DNA of 64,000 nucleotides from Verrucomicrobiia bacterium. GTDB taxonomy: Bacteria; Verrucomicrobiota; Verrucomicrobiia; Verrucomicrobiales; Akkermansiaceae. Position 1 is the first letter of the stretch. The number at the start of each line of letters is the position of its first letter. Made by a program: the position numbers and the translations under genes. The stretch is from contig JAUIGV010000029.1 in the NCBI GenBank assembly GCA_030432565.1, positions 1 to 64,000 on the forward strand. The letters run 5' to 3'. Positions 19,035-27,983 of this stretch are shown one piece after another. The notes beneath the pieces are model-generated. The model had not been told where the DNA came from and ran no database searches. It saw only the letters and a program-made list of their open reading frames with translations.

Positions 19035-19655
19035 CTACCGGCGGCGGCGCAAGAGAGGAAGCAAACCCAAGCCCAAGAGGGCAATCCCGCTTGGTTCGGG
19101 AACAACGGACTGAATCGCCACCGCATCCGCAAAAATAAAGGTATTAACCGCTATCCCGGTGATGCCATCATTGACGCTCAAGGAAAAATCGCCATCGGCA
19201 ACCGCCACCTGGCCAAGACTGACAAAGTTCACATCACGGATGCCGTCGTTCAAAACAACTCCGGGAAAAGCAGCAGCTCCCGGGGCCTGATCAATGGTGC
19301 GCAACCCAAAACCGTCCGTTCCGATATACCGAGCGTTGCTAACATTAGCTTGAGCTCCATTTCTCCATGAAGCGTAGACTTCATAAACTCCGTTATCCAA
19401 TCCTCCGAAAAGCCAAGTCGCTTCAGTCGATGCTCCATCATTTCCCCACCGACGGTCACCTCCCCAGGAATCAGGCTGAGCCGTGTCCTGTCCGCCAAAC
19501 GCTCCCGGCTCTGAATAGCTGGCGTCAGAAGCTCCCGCGAGCAGGTTGTTCGAGACTAAAAAATCACCGCCGGGACCGGCCACCGTGATGACCGCCGCTG
19601 TCGCTGAAAAAGGCAGCGCGACTGCCGCGAGAAAGAAGATTGACCCAAGTTTCAT
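19035..19655 (-). CDS. PEP-CTERM protein with a single golvesin-like module
   Basis: A 206-residue exported protein. It has a signal peptide (about 1-20), one module of the same type as its downstream neighbours (DSWGGDRRWGNDG, YASWRNGAQANVS, PGVVLNDG, FIFADAVAI), and a textbook C-terminal exosortase signal: VPEPSGIALLG, a hydrophobic stretch and RRRR. Exosortase would cut at the PEP motif and release or display the module at the cell surface. The exosortase gene is not in this window. Compared with its neighbours it is the minimal version: no TSP3 repeats and no extra domains. A terminator follows it. Confidence 0.9.
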   Translation of the reverse strand: MKLGSIFFLAAVALPFSATAAVITVAGPGGDFLVSNNLLAGASDASYSEPGAFGGQDTAQPDSWGGDRRWGNDGASTEATWLFGGLDNGVYEVYASWRNGAQANVSNARYIGTDGFGLRTIDQAPGAAAFPGVVLNDGIRDVNFVSLGQVAVADGDFSLSVNDGITGIAVNTFIFADAVAIQSVVPEPSGIALLGLGLLPLLRRRR

Positions 19656-20013
19656 TGGAGAGTTCTATCGCCACGGATTCCGGCGACAAGAAAAAAGGAC
19701 CCCAAAATCACGCAGGGCGATCAAGTTGGAAAGAGGATGGATTCACGGCAGGCGCAGCTCAAAAGGGCTAAACGACGTTTTTTTTGGTAATGATTTCGCG
19801 TATCAGTCTTTGATCCTTACAACACTGCCTGTTGGTTTTCCCTGGCTTGATCACCGCGAAGAAGTGTCGGGGATTAAACCCTTTTGATTTGGCTCGAAAA
19901 ATGGGCTTACACCCAACTCCGGTTCCGCGCCCATCAAACCGAATCAAATTCTTTCCAACCCAAAGCAAAATACAGACAGCCCAGCCAAGCTGTGAGTGTC
20001 ATGAATCTTAAAC
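19656..20013 (-). other. Intergenic region upstream of the PEP-CTERM gene
   Basis: No open frame with plausible content on either strand. The region should hold the promoter of the PEP-CTERM gene, but I could not pick out -35/-10 boxes. A T8 run lies at about 19780-19787 on the plus strand without an adjoining stem. Confidence 0.4.
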
Positions 20014-20613
20014 TCAAATCTCATCACGCTTCAACTCGACGAGTCTCCCCTGGCAAAATTTCGCGAGGAAGTCGTAATCCTCGTCTCCCTTCGAAACTAG
20101 GATCGACACTTCCCACTCCGCCTCATGGGAATCCAACTTGATATCAAGAATGTAGAGTTCCCAGGGCTTTTCCGGAACGCCGCCATTCTTCATGGCAACG
20201 AGCGCAGCCCTCAGGCCCTCGGTCCACTGCCGCCAGGTATCGACGATCTCGATCAAGGAAGACCTCTGCATGATCGTCGGTTCATGCGTTCCCTCACCTC
20301 GCAAAAAAAGCGGTTCTTCCACCTCCGTCAGATCGAGAATCGACAGCCAGCTGTCCCGGAACTTTGTCAGTTCGCCAAAATCCGGATCGAGGCATTCCTC
20401 AATCACTTTGGTCCCTCTCTTGAATCTAAAGTTCATCACCAGCAATCCCACCATCGGAATAGCCACGATTCCCGCGTAGAACGAATCCACAAGCGTCCAC
20501 CCCAGCCAGCGAAACACGGCAGAGCCGACCAGAATACCGGGAATGAGAATGACCACCCAATCGAGGATCTCACCGATCCGCCCCTCGGTTTTTTTCCATC
20601 GCGAAGTCGCCAT
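20014..20613 (-). CDS. Hypothetical protein with two transmembrane helices and a cytosolic C-terminal domain
   Basis: No recognised family. From the ATG at 20611-20613 (MATSRWKKTEG) the product has 199 residues: a short basic N-terminus, two hydrophobic segments (about 17-35 and 40-58) and a soluble remainder rich in Glu, Trp and Asp, with a WRQWTEGLRAALVAM helix. An alternative ATG at 20691 adds 26 residues and has GGAAG eight bases upstream, but leaves only 44 bases to the divergent gene's start against 122 for the shorter version. The start is therefore uncertain. It is divergent from the large fusion gene. Confidence 0.65.
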   Translation of the reverse strand: MATSRWKKTEGRIGEILDWVVILIPGILVGSAVFRWLGWTLVDSFYAGIVAIPMVGLLVMNFRFKRGTKVIEECLDPDFGELTKFRDSWLSILDLTEVEEPLFLRGEGTHEPTIMQRSSLIEIVDTWRQWTEGLRAALVAMKNGGVPEKPWELYILDIKLDSHEAEWEVSILVSKGDEDYDFLAKFCQGRLVELKRDEI

Positions 20614-20735
20614 TGCTCGCGAGCTTTCATCAGCCAACCAAAACCTCAAGCCCCAAACCTGTCCGCACTTGGAATACAAAAATCGCCTCATCTGATTGCT
20701 TCCGCCAGCCTCACATGATGAGATGGTGTGAAGTC

Positions 20736-23700
20736 ATGAGATCACTCCCATCATTCACCACTCTCCTCGGCGGCATCCTTTGCTGCCTCCTCGCACTCTG
20801 GCTCAATCTTCCGGCCGATGACTCCGTGCCGGTTGAAGCACCGCTTGAAGCAGGCGCTCACGTGCAAGATGTCACTCCACCCTTCGATTCCCTTCTCATA
20901 AACGGCGGCTTCACCGAGCGACGTCGTGGCAAAATGAACCCAGGTGATCTCAAAGCCCGCTGTTTTGTCCTCCGCCGCGGAGACACCCGCATCGCCATCG
21001 CCGTTGTCGATAGCTGCATGATCCCCCGTGATGTCTGTGACAAAGCCAAGCAACTCGCTTCCAAAGCCACCGGCATTCCCGTTGAAAACATCCTTATCAC
21101 CGCCACCCACACTCACAGTGCACCCAGCACAATGGACTACTGCCTCGGCACCATGGCTGATCCCGCTTACACCGAGTTCCTCCCTCCAAAAATCGCCGAA
21201 GGCATCACCCAGGCTTTCCAAAAACTCGAACCCGCCCGCATAGGATGGCAACAAGTCGCAGCCACCGGATACACCCACTGCCGACGCTTCATCACCCGCC
21301 CCGACCAAATCCTCACCGACCCCTTCGGCGAAAAATCCGTCCGCGCCATGATGCACCCGGGTTATCAGAATCCCAACTACATCGGCCCCTCGGGCCCGGT
21401 CGATGACGAGCTCTCTCTCCTCTCCATCCAAACCCTCGATGGCAAACCCCTCGGTGTCCTCGCCAACTTCTCAATGCACTACCACAGCGGGGGCGGCCCG
21501 GCCGACTACTTCGGACTCTACTCCGATCGCCTCGCCGAACAACTCACCGTCGATGGGCACACCCCGGTCTGTGCCATGACCCAGGGCACCAGCGGCGATC
21601 TCTACCGCGTCGATTATCGTGGAGAAAAGAAACCCGATGACATCTCACGCTACACCAACGATCTCGTTCGCATGTCACAAGAGGCCTTGAAAAGAACAAC
21701 CTATCTCAATGCCCCCCAAGTTGGGATGACCGAGGACATCCTCACTCTCAAACGGCGCCTCCCCGATCAAAAACGGCTCGCCTGGGCCGATCAACTCCTT
21801 GAAACAATAAAAGGTCGTCGTCCCAAAAACAGACCCGAAGTTTACGCCGAGCAAGCCCGCTATCTCGACGCCAACCCCACTGAAAAAGTCGTCCTCCAAT
21901 CCCTCCGCATCGGCGACCTCGCGATCACCGCGACTCCGAACGAAGTCTACTCCATTACCGGCCTCAAGCTCAAAGCCCGTAGCCCCTTTCACTCCACCTT
22001 CAACATCGAACTCGCCAACGGTGCCGCCGGATACATCCCGCCTCCCGAGCAACACGCTCTCGGCGGATACACCACCTGGCCCGCCCGCACCGCCGGACTC
22101 GAAATCGAAGCCGAACCAAAAATCGTCGATACCATTCTCAAACAACTCGAGTCCCTCTCCGGCCAACCCCGCCGCCAAGTCACCACCCGTCAGAGCACTT
22201 ATGCCAAAACCATTCTTGCGGACAAGCCCCTCGCTTACTGGCAGTGTGAAGAGTTCGACGGCAACACCATCACCGACTTCTCCGGACACAACCGCCACGG
22301 CATGATCGATGGACAAGTCGCCTATCATCTTCCGGGACCCGAGCAAAAATCACTCGAGGGAATAGCACACAACGCCTCCCTTCAACTCGTCGGTGGAACA
22401 GTCTCGGCCACTGTTCCAAACGCGCGAAGCCTCACCTTTTGGTTCTGGAATGGCATGATTACTGCCGCTCGCGACAACACCGGCGACCTCGTTCAAAACA
22501 ACAACCTTCGCCTCAGGATCGGTGGAAAAGGAGATGGCAAGTCCGAAGGCCACCTCATCCTCCAATCCCCGAATCAAACCTTCACCGGAACGTCTCTCAT
22601 CAAACGACATCATTGGCATCACCTCACCGCTTCCACCGATGGTGAAACCATCTCGATCTTCCTCGATGGCCAAGCCGAAATCACCGCCCCTCTTCCCGGC
22701 CTTCCTTCGAATCACTGGCACTTCGGAGGCACCCTCCCCATCGAAGGACGCATCGATGAAGTCGCGTGGTTCGCCACTTCCCTCACTCAAAGAGACGCCG
22801 CCCGCTTCTTCACTCTCGCCAGCACCCGGGACTCCAAGCCTCTCTCCCCGGCCGGTTCCCTCAAAGCCATTCACGTCCCCGATGGATACGAAGTCCAACT
22901 CGTGGCCGCCGAACCCCTCGTCCAGGATCCCGTCGCCATCGACTGGGCTCCGGACGGTCGTCTCTGGGTCGCTGAAATGGCCGACTACCCCTCCGGCATC
23001 AACGGAAAACCCGGTGGACGGGTTCGTCTCCTCAGCGACACCGACAACGATGGCGTCTTCGACCAATCCTCTCTCTTCCTCGAAGGCCTCAACTTCCCCG
23101 CCGGTATCATGAGCTGGAAAAAAGGCGCCCTCATCGCCGCTGCTCCCGACATTATCTATGCCGAAGACACCAATGGTGACGGCAAAGCCGACCTCCGGAA
23201 AATCCTCTTCACCGGCTTCAAGCAAGGCAACCAACAACTGCGCGTCAACGGCCTGAGCTGGGGTCTCGACAATCACGTTCACGGAGCCAATGGCAGCCAT
23301 CATTCCGGCTACGCCGCCGGAACCAAAATCACTTCACCGGTTTCAAACCAAACCTTCAATCTCGGCAGCTTTGATTTCCGAATGCAACCCGACCAAGGAA
23401 TCCTCGAACCACTTTCCGGACCCTCGCAATTCGGTCGAACCCGCGACGATTGGGGCAACTGGTTCGGCGTCCAAAACAGCTTTCCCCTCTGGCACTACGT
23501 TCTCGAACAACGCTACCTCGCCCGCAATCCCGACTTCGCAGCGCCCGACCCGCGACGCCAGCTCTTCCCGCGAAACCCGCCCGTCTTCCAAGCCACCCCT
23601 TCGCAAAAGCGCTTCCACAGTTTCAACAACTCCGGACGTTTCACCAGCGCCTGCTCGCCCATGATCTATCGGGACGACCTCCTTTTCCAGGACGATCAAA

Positions 23701-25577
23701 TTCACGCCTTCACCTGCGAACCCTTTCACAACCTCGTTCAGCACATGATTCTCAAACGTGACGGTTGCACCTTTACCGCCGAACGAGCGAGGGGTAAACT
23801 CGACTTCTTCGCCTCAGAAGATCGCTGGTCGCGTCCGGTCATGGCACGCACCGGACCCGACGGAGCCCTGTGGGTCGTCGACATGTATCGCTACATGATC
23901 GAACACCCCGACTGGCTTCCCAAGGAAGGCCAGTCCGAAATGCAAGAACACGAAAGAAAAGGCTCCGCCCACGGCCGCATCTACCGCGTCTTTCCCAAGA
24001 ACAAGAAGCCCGCCGCCTTCCCTCGCCTCGACAAGGCCAGCCCAACCCAACTCGTCGCCCATCTCGCTCATTCCAATGGCGTCGTCCGCGACCTCGCCCA
24101 CCGTCTCCTTGTCGAAAAGAAGGCCGTCTTCGTCACTGACCTCCTCATCAAAGTCGCAATGACTCTCCCCGATCCCAAAGCCCGCCTTCATGCCCTATGC
24201 GTCCTCGATGGCATCGATCGCCTCACTCCGAACCTCCTCTCTTCCGCCCTCTCCGACGCTCATCCCCAAATCAGAAGACACGCCCTCCGCCTCGCCGAGT
24301 CACGCTGGCAAGAAGACCCCAAACTCCTTACCGCTGCTCTCAAGCTCAGCGACGATCCCGAACCCGCCGTCCGCCTCCAGGCCGCTTGCTCGCTTGGCGT
24401 TTCAAGTTCCCCTGACGCCGGAAAAGCCCTCGCTCGAATCGCCGTAAAAGATCACGCCTCTCCTTTCGTTCGTGCCGCCGTCTTTGCATCGGCCCACCTC
24501 CACTTCGATCACCTCGCCAGCGCCGCTCTCGAGAATGGCATCCTCATCGACGAACTCATCAAACTGGGCGGGAAACAAAAATCACTCAACGCCCTCATCA
24601 CCCGCCTCGCCACTCCGGGAAAGAACGGCTTCACCGCTGATCAATTCAAAGCTCTTGGCACCTGGCTCGATCACAATCCAAAAGCCATCTCAAAACTCAA
24701 CCAAGCCATCACCGCCGCCCGCCAAATCGCTGCTGACAAAACCTCTCCCATCCCTCTCCGCGTCGCCACCATTTCTCTCCTCGGCAGACAAACTTCGGAC
24801 CAAGCCCTTCTCTCAAGCCTGCTCACCAAGAATTCCCCCTCCTCTCTCAAGCTCGCCTCCATTGATGCCCTCGCCCGCATAGCTCCCTCGAACCTCCCCG
24901 AAACTCTTCTTCAAAACTGGCCCACTCATTCAACGGACGAACGCACCCGCATCATCGACGTCCTCTTTCGTCGATCAGCTTGGACGAAAGCCACCCTGAC
25001 TGCCCTTCAAAACAAAACCATCTCTCCCACCGACCTCGACGCCTCCCGCCGCCAACTCCTCCTCACCCATTCCGATCCCGCCATCCGCGAACAAAGCTCT
25101 CAGCTCCTCCAATCTTCTTCCAAAAAACTCACCTCATTCCTCCCCGCTCTCAAACTCAAGGGCGACAAAACTGCAGGCCGCAAAACCTTCGACCAACTCT
25201 GCGCCGTCTGTCACCTCCCGGCAAAAGGCCTCCCCGCAAACGGCCCCGACCTCCGTTCCATCAGCGACCGTAGCAAGGAAGGACTCTTCACCTCTATCCT
25301 CGACCCGAATCAGTCCATCGATCCCACCTACGAAAGCCACCTCGTCACCCTCCCCGACGGCTCCACCCTCTTCGGACGCATCCTCTCCCAAAACCAAACC
25401 CACCTCACCCTTCGTCAACTTGATGGCTCCGACCGCCAACTCTCTCGCAAGACCCTCAAGTCGCTCCAAAAAACCGGACGCTCCCTCATGCCCGAAGGAC
25501 TCGAATCAGCCATGAGTCGGCAAGACCTCGCCAACCTCATCAGCTTCCTGCAAGGCTTTGGGAATGAAAGGAAATGA
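20736..25577 (+). CDS. Ceramidase-like / LamG / PVC-type haem-binding dehydrogenase fusion with HEAT repeats and cytochrome c
   Basis: A 1,613-residue exported protein. After a hydrophobic leader (1-26), residues about 40-480 resemble neutral/alkaline ceramidase: QDVTPPFDSLLINGG, CFVLRRGDTRIAIAVVD, ITATHTHSAPS and the GTSGDLYRVDY loop. Residues 500-690 are a LamG domain (WHHLTASTDGETISIFLDG). From 705 it is a PVC-type membrane-bound dehydrogenase: a six-bladed propeller opening with LKAIHVPDGYEVQLVAAEPLVQDP, HEAT repeats (1100-1470), and a cytochrome c domain with C-A-V-C-H at 1489-1493 and the usual VVTLPDGSTLFGRIL-like tail. The haem protein suggests periplasmic oxidation of sugars or alcohols. 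Two further in-frame ATGs lie at 20715 and 20718. It converges on the next gene with 10 bases between. Substrates are unknown. Confidence 0.85.
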   Translation: MRSLPSFTTLLGGILCCLLALWLNLPADDSVPVEAPLEAGAHVQDVTPPFDSLLINGGFTERRRGKMNPGDLKARCFVLRRGDTRIAIAVVDSCMIPRDVCDKAKQLASKATGIPVENILITATHTHSAPSTMDYCLGTMADPAYTEFLPPKIAEGITQAFQKLEPARIGWQQVAATGYTHCRRFITRPDQILTDPFGEKSVRAMMHPGYQNPNYIGPSGPVDDELSLLSIQTLDGKPLGVLANFSMHYHSGGGPADYFGLYSDRLAEQLTVDGHTPVCAMTQGTSGDLYRVDYRGEKKPDDISRYTNDLVRMSQEALKRTTYLNAPQVGMTEDILTLKRRLPDQKRLAWADQLLETIKGRRPKNRPEVYAEQARYLDANPTEKVVLQSLRIGDLAITATPNEVYSITGLKLKARSPFHSTFNIELANGAAGYIPPPEQHALGGYTTWPARTAGLEIEAEPKIVDTILKQLESLSGQPRRQVTTRQSTYAKTILADKPLAYWQCEEFDGNTITDFSGHNRHGMIDGQVAYHLPGPEQKSLEGIAHNASLQLVGGTVSATVPNARSLTFWFWNGMITAARDNTGDLVQNNNLRLRIGGKGDGKSEGHLILQSPNQTFTGTSLIKRHHWHHLTASTDGETISIFLDGQAEITAPLPGLPSNHWHFGGTLPIEGRIDEVAWFATSLTQRDAARFFTLASTRDSKPLSPAGSLKAIHVPDGYEVQLVAAEPLVQDPVAIDWAPDGRLWVAEMADYPSGINGKPGGRVRLLSDTDNDGVFDQSSLFLEGLNFPAGIMSWKKGALIAAAPDIIYAEDTNGDGKADLRKILFTGFKQGNQQLRVNGLSWGLDNHVHGANGSHHSGYAAGTKITSPVSNQTFNLGSFDFRMQPDQGILEPLSGPSQFGRTRDDWGNWFGVQNSFPLWHYVLEQRYLARNPDFAAPDPRRQLFPRNPPVFQATPSQKRFHSFNNSGRFTSACSPMIYRDDLLFQDDQIHAFTCEPFHNLVQHMILKRDGCTFTAERARGKLDFFASEDRWSRPVMARTGPDGALWVVDMYRYMIEHPDWLPKEGQSEMQEHERKGSAHGRIYRVFPKNKKPAAFPRLDKASPTQLVAHLAHSNGVVRDLAHRLLVEKKAVFVTDLLIKVAMTLPDPKARLHALCVLDGIDRLTPNLLSSALSDAHPQIRRHALRLAESRWQEDPKLLTAALKLSDDPEPAVRLQAACSLGVSSSPDAGKALARIAVKDHASPFVRAAVFASAHLHFDHLASAALENGILIDELIKLGGKQKSLNALITRLATPGKNGFTADQFKALGTWLDHNPKAISKLNQAITAARQIAADKTSPIPLRVATISLLGRQTSDQALLSSLLTKNSPSSLKLASIDALARIAPSNLPETLLQNWPTHSTDERTRIIDVLFRRSAWTKATLTALQNKTISPTDLDASRRQLLLTHSDPAIREQSSQLLQSSSKKLTSFLPALKLKGDKTAGRKTFDQLCAVCHLPAKGLPANGPDLRSISDRSKEGLFTSILDPNQSIDPTYESHLVTLPDGSTLFGRILSQNQTHLTLRQLDGSDRQLSRKTLKSLQKTGRSLMPEGLESAMSRQDLANLISFLQGFGNERK

Positions 25578-25587
25578 CTCCCGGTGT

Positions 25588-27225
25588 TCAATCAACAGGG
25601 TTCTCAAAAAAGCCGCGCTCTTTCATCCAATCCCACGCTTCATTACGTTGGCCACTGGGCTTCAGAAGCCAACGATCCGTGTGGGGATGAATGTTCGTTT
25701 GCGTGGGGTAGATTCCGAAAATAGCGCGAGTGTCGACATCCAGAAAAGTGACATGCTCTGCGTCTGGAACAACCTTACGGACATCGCTCGTCCCTCCGTT
25801 CTGACAGATTAATACCGGCTTACCATTGAGTCTCTTCAAACGCTTCGCGGCTTCTTTGCGATAGTCTGCAAGCGGGGCACCCCACTTGGTTCCCCGCCAT
25901 TCCCTGACTCCGTCGTAGTGATCATGAGTCACGAAACCCGACCAAAGAGCCGCAATCTCATCATCGTGTAATCCGATGTAATTGACCGCAATCGCTCCAC
26001 GCGAAAAACCACAGAGAATCACCCGGTTGGGATCAATGCCATAATCGGCAATGATTTGCGGAACGACCTTCTTGGCATAGGCCACGGTAGCTGCTTCATC
26101 ACCCCACCAGTTGGGCTGATTGCCCTGACCCCCGGCATCCACAAATGGAAGGTTCAACCAGACCGCCTCACCGGCACTCAATCCATACCCCAAAACCGAA
26201 TCCTCAACCCGCCCACTGGACCCAAGCGAGGGAGCTCGATTCCCGGAGTATTCCACGATCAGCGGATACTTGGTTCCAGTCTCCTTCCAATTGGAAGGAA
26301 GATAAAGGGTATGGTGAACCTTCGTCCCGGAGTAATCAGGAGCAGTGACCGAGACCCGCTTCCCCGGAGCGGGATCTCCCTTGGTTACCTTTGGTGCGCG
26401 GAGAGTTTGATGACGCCTGACCTGATCAGGAAAATCTTTCTCATATTGCTTCAAAAGCGCAGGCGCATCATTGGTCATCACATAGATGGCTCCCCGAACA
26501 ACCTTCTCCTCACCCGGTTCCAGCCCACCGATTCGGAAGTCCGAATGCAAGCAACGAATCACTCCCTGAAAAAGCTCCTGATAGGGATCCCAGGCCGTCG
26601 CCATCAACCATTTCTCGTCAGCTGAAAGGCAACCGATCAATCCATTCGAGGGCCGATCCGATGACAGTGGACGAGGATTCACATCCGTCTTTGGCACATG
26701 ACAGGGGCACCAAACCTGGCCAGGCACATAGCGCGCTTTCGTCGCCCAATTGGCAGTCGGCATGAAAGTTTGTTTGCCATCGAGAAACACAAACGAATTC
26801 TTTAGGTAAGCATACTTGTCTTCATCATCCTGGGTTCCGGTAAACTCTCCCACCCTAATGCAAGGCTGTCCCCAATGAGCCTCGGATTTTTTATCAGTGG
26901 GATTCTTCGCAGTGAGGTGAAACAAGATCTTCTCACCCTCTACCGTGATCAGGTGATCAACAATCACGCCATCGGCCAATTCACACCTCAGTTTGATCTC
27001 ACTATCCGTAGCAGAAAGAAGCTTTGTTTTATGCCCGATGACAGTTTCGTTCCAATCCCGGTCAGTTGATCCCGGACGACAGTAAGCCTCGAGATACCAA
27101 ATCTCGAGCGGCCCCTCCGGAATTCGGTCATCCTTGATTGTCAGTAAGTTCTCCTTCCAGCCAATCGTCAGCTTTCCAGAAAGAACTCCGCAGAGAAAAA
27201 GAAGTAAGAGAGAGACCAATCGCAT
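25588..27225 (-). CDS. Secreted alpha/beta hydrolase with N-terminal beta domain
   Basis: A 545-residue exported protein. The signal peptide (MRLVSLLLLFLCGVLSG) is followed by a beta-rich N-terminal region of about 280 residues resembling a galactose-mutarotase-like or carbohydrate-binding fold, including CHVPKTDVNPRPLSSDRPSNG. The C-terminal half is an alpha/beta hydrolase: YPLIVEYSGN, an ILCGFSRGAIA nucleophile elbow (Gly-Phe-Ser-Arg-Gly), and a late NIHPHTDRWLL that could supply the His. The architecture fits a glycan esterase or peptidase-like hydrolase, but I cannot assign a substrate. A coiled-coil gene lies 41 bases upstream in the same direction, so they may be cotranscribed. Confidence 0.75.
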   Translation of the reverse strand: MRLVSLLLLFLCGVLSGKLTIGWKENLLTIKDDRIPEGPLEIWYLEAYCRPGSTDRDWNETVIGHKTKLLSATDSEIKLRCELADGVIVDHLITVEGEKILFHLTAKNPTDKKSEAHWGQPCIRVGEFTGTQDDEDKYAYLKNSFVFLDGKQTFMPTANWATKARYVPGQVWCPCHVPKTDVNPRPLSSDRPSNGLIGCLSADEKWLMATAWDPYQELFQGVIRCLHSDFRIGGLEPGEEKVVRGAIYVMTNDAPALLKQYEKDFPDQVRRHQTLRAPKVTKGDPAPGKRVSVTAPDYSGTKVHHTLYLPSNWKETGTKYPLIVEYSGNRAPSLGSSGRVEDSVLGYGLSAGEAVWLNLPFVDAGGQGNQPNWWGDEAATVAYAKKVVPQIIADYGIDPNRVILCGFSRGAIAVNYIGLHDDEIAALWSGFVTHDHYDGVREWRGTKWGAPLADYRKEAAKRLKRLNGKPVLICQNGGTSDVRKVVPDAEHVTFLDVDTRAIFGIYPTQTNIHPHTDRWLLKPSGQRNEAWDWMKERGFFENPVD

Positions 27226-27266
27226 CGACGCGAGTTTACCGACCCGCCCTCACAAAGCGAAGGCTT

Positions 27267-27794
27267 TTACTTCCTCAACTCTTCATAGCGGGCTTCCAAA
27301 GACTTGATCTTCTCAATCAAGGCCTTCCCCTCATCACCGGAATCGGCCACGAGACGATATTGTAACGCCTCCACCTTCTTCCGCTGCGCCACCGAAGCAG
27401 CTTGCAGATCCTGAATCTCCTTCAGCTTAAAGCCATCGCGCGTCAACGCGCCATCGGCATCGCGCTTCGCCCGCTGGGCTGCCTTGATTGCCCCGGCGTC
27501 CTTCGCCTTCAAGGCCGCTTGATACGCAGCCTTGGCCTCGTCACGAGCCCTCCGCTGAGCCGCAAGCCCAGGGTGCTCTTCGATTCCCTTACCGACAGCA
27601 CTGATCGCTTGATACGATTTCTTCTGCTCGGTCTTCAACTCGTCGTTACCTGCTTTGCGAATTTCGGAAATCCGCTTTCGGTAGTCTTTCTTAAGCACAC
27701 CCAACTCCTTAAAAACATCCGCACGTTCATCGGCAAAAAGTGAAAGCGGAACCACAGCACAAGAAACCAACAAGAAGGCTAAAATCATCTTCAT
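27267..27794 (-). CDS. Secreted coiled-coil protein of unknown function
   Basis: A 175-residue protein with a signal peptide (about 1-21, ending SLFA) and an otherwise almost wholly helical, Ala/Lys/Glu/Arg-rich sequence (AKAAYQAALKAKDAGAIK and similar) that predicts a long coiled coil. The C-terminus, KSLEARYEELRK, keeps the heptad character. No enzymatic motif. A second ATG two codons downstream (MILAF) is possible. It could be a periplasmic spacer or OmpH-like chaperone, but low-complexity helices make any such match unreliable. Confidence 0.7.
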   Translation of the reverse strand: MKMILAFLLVSCAVVPLSLFADERADVFKELGVLKKDYRKRISEIRKAGNDELKTEQKKSYQAISAVGKGIEEHPGLAAQRRARDEAKAAYQAALKAKDAGAIKAAQRAKRDADGALTRDGFKLKEIQDLQAASVAQRKKVEALQYRLVADSGDEGKALIEKIKSLEARYEELRK

Positions 27795-27901
27795 TTGAGT
27801 TCAGGGTAGTCCTCTCCATGAAGTGAGAAAGCATAAAAACTCCCCAGGCCAAACACCGAAAAGACGATCACTCCAGAATGGCAAAGTTCGGTTGAAGTCG
27901 T

Positions 27902-27973
27902 AAATCCACGATTCAAGTTCTCAAATCCACGAGACTGTTCGCTGGACGCATCCAGCGAAATCAGGGACCCTGA
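27902..27973 (+). promoter_or_regulatory. Direct repeats and two tandem hairpins upstream of the PDZ-DUF6288 gene
   Basis: In the divergent intergenic region, AAATCCACGA occurs at 27902-27911 and 27923-27932, a spacing of exactly 21 bases (two helical turns). Then follow a perfect nine-pair hairpin (TTCGCTGGA at 27938-27946, TCCAGCGAA at 27951-27959) and TCAGGG-A-CCCTGA at 27961-27973, ending ten bases before the start codon. The repeats look like an operator; the hairpins could control translation. No T tract, so a terminator is unlikely. Confidence 0.45.
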
Positions 27974-27983
27974 ACGCTGGAAT

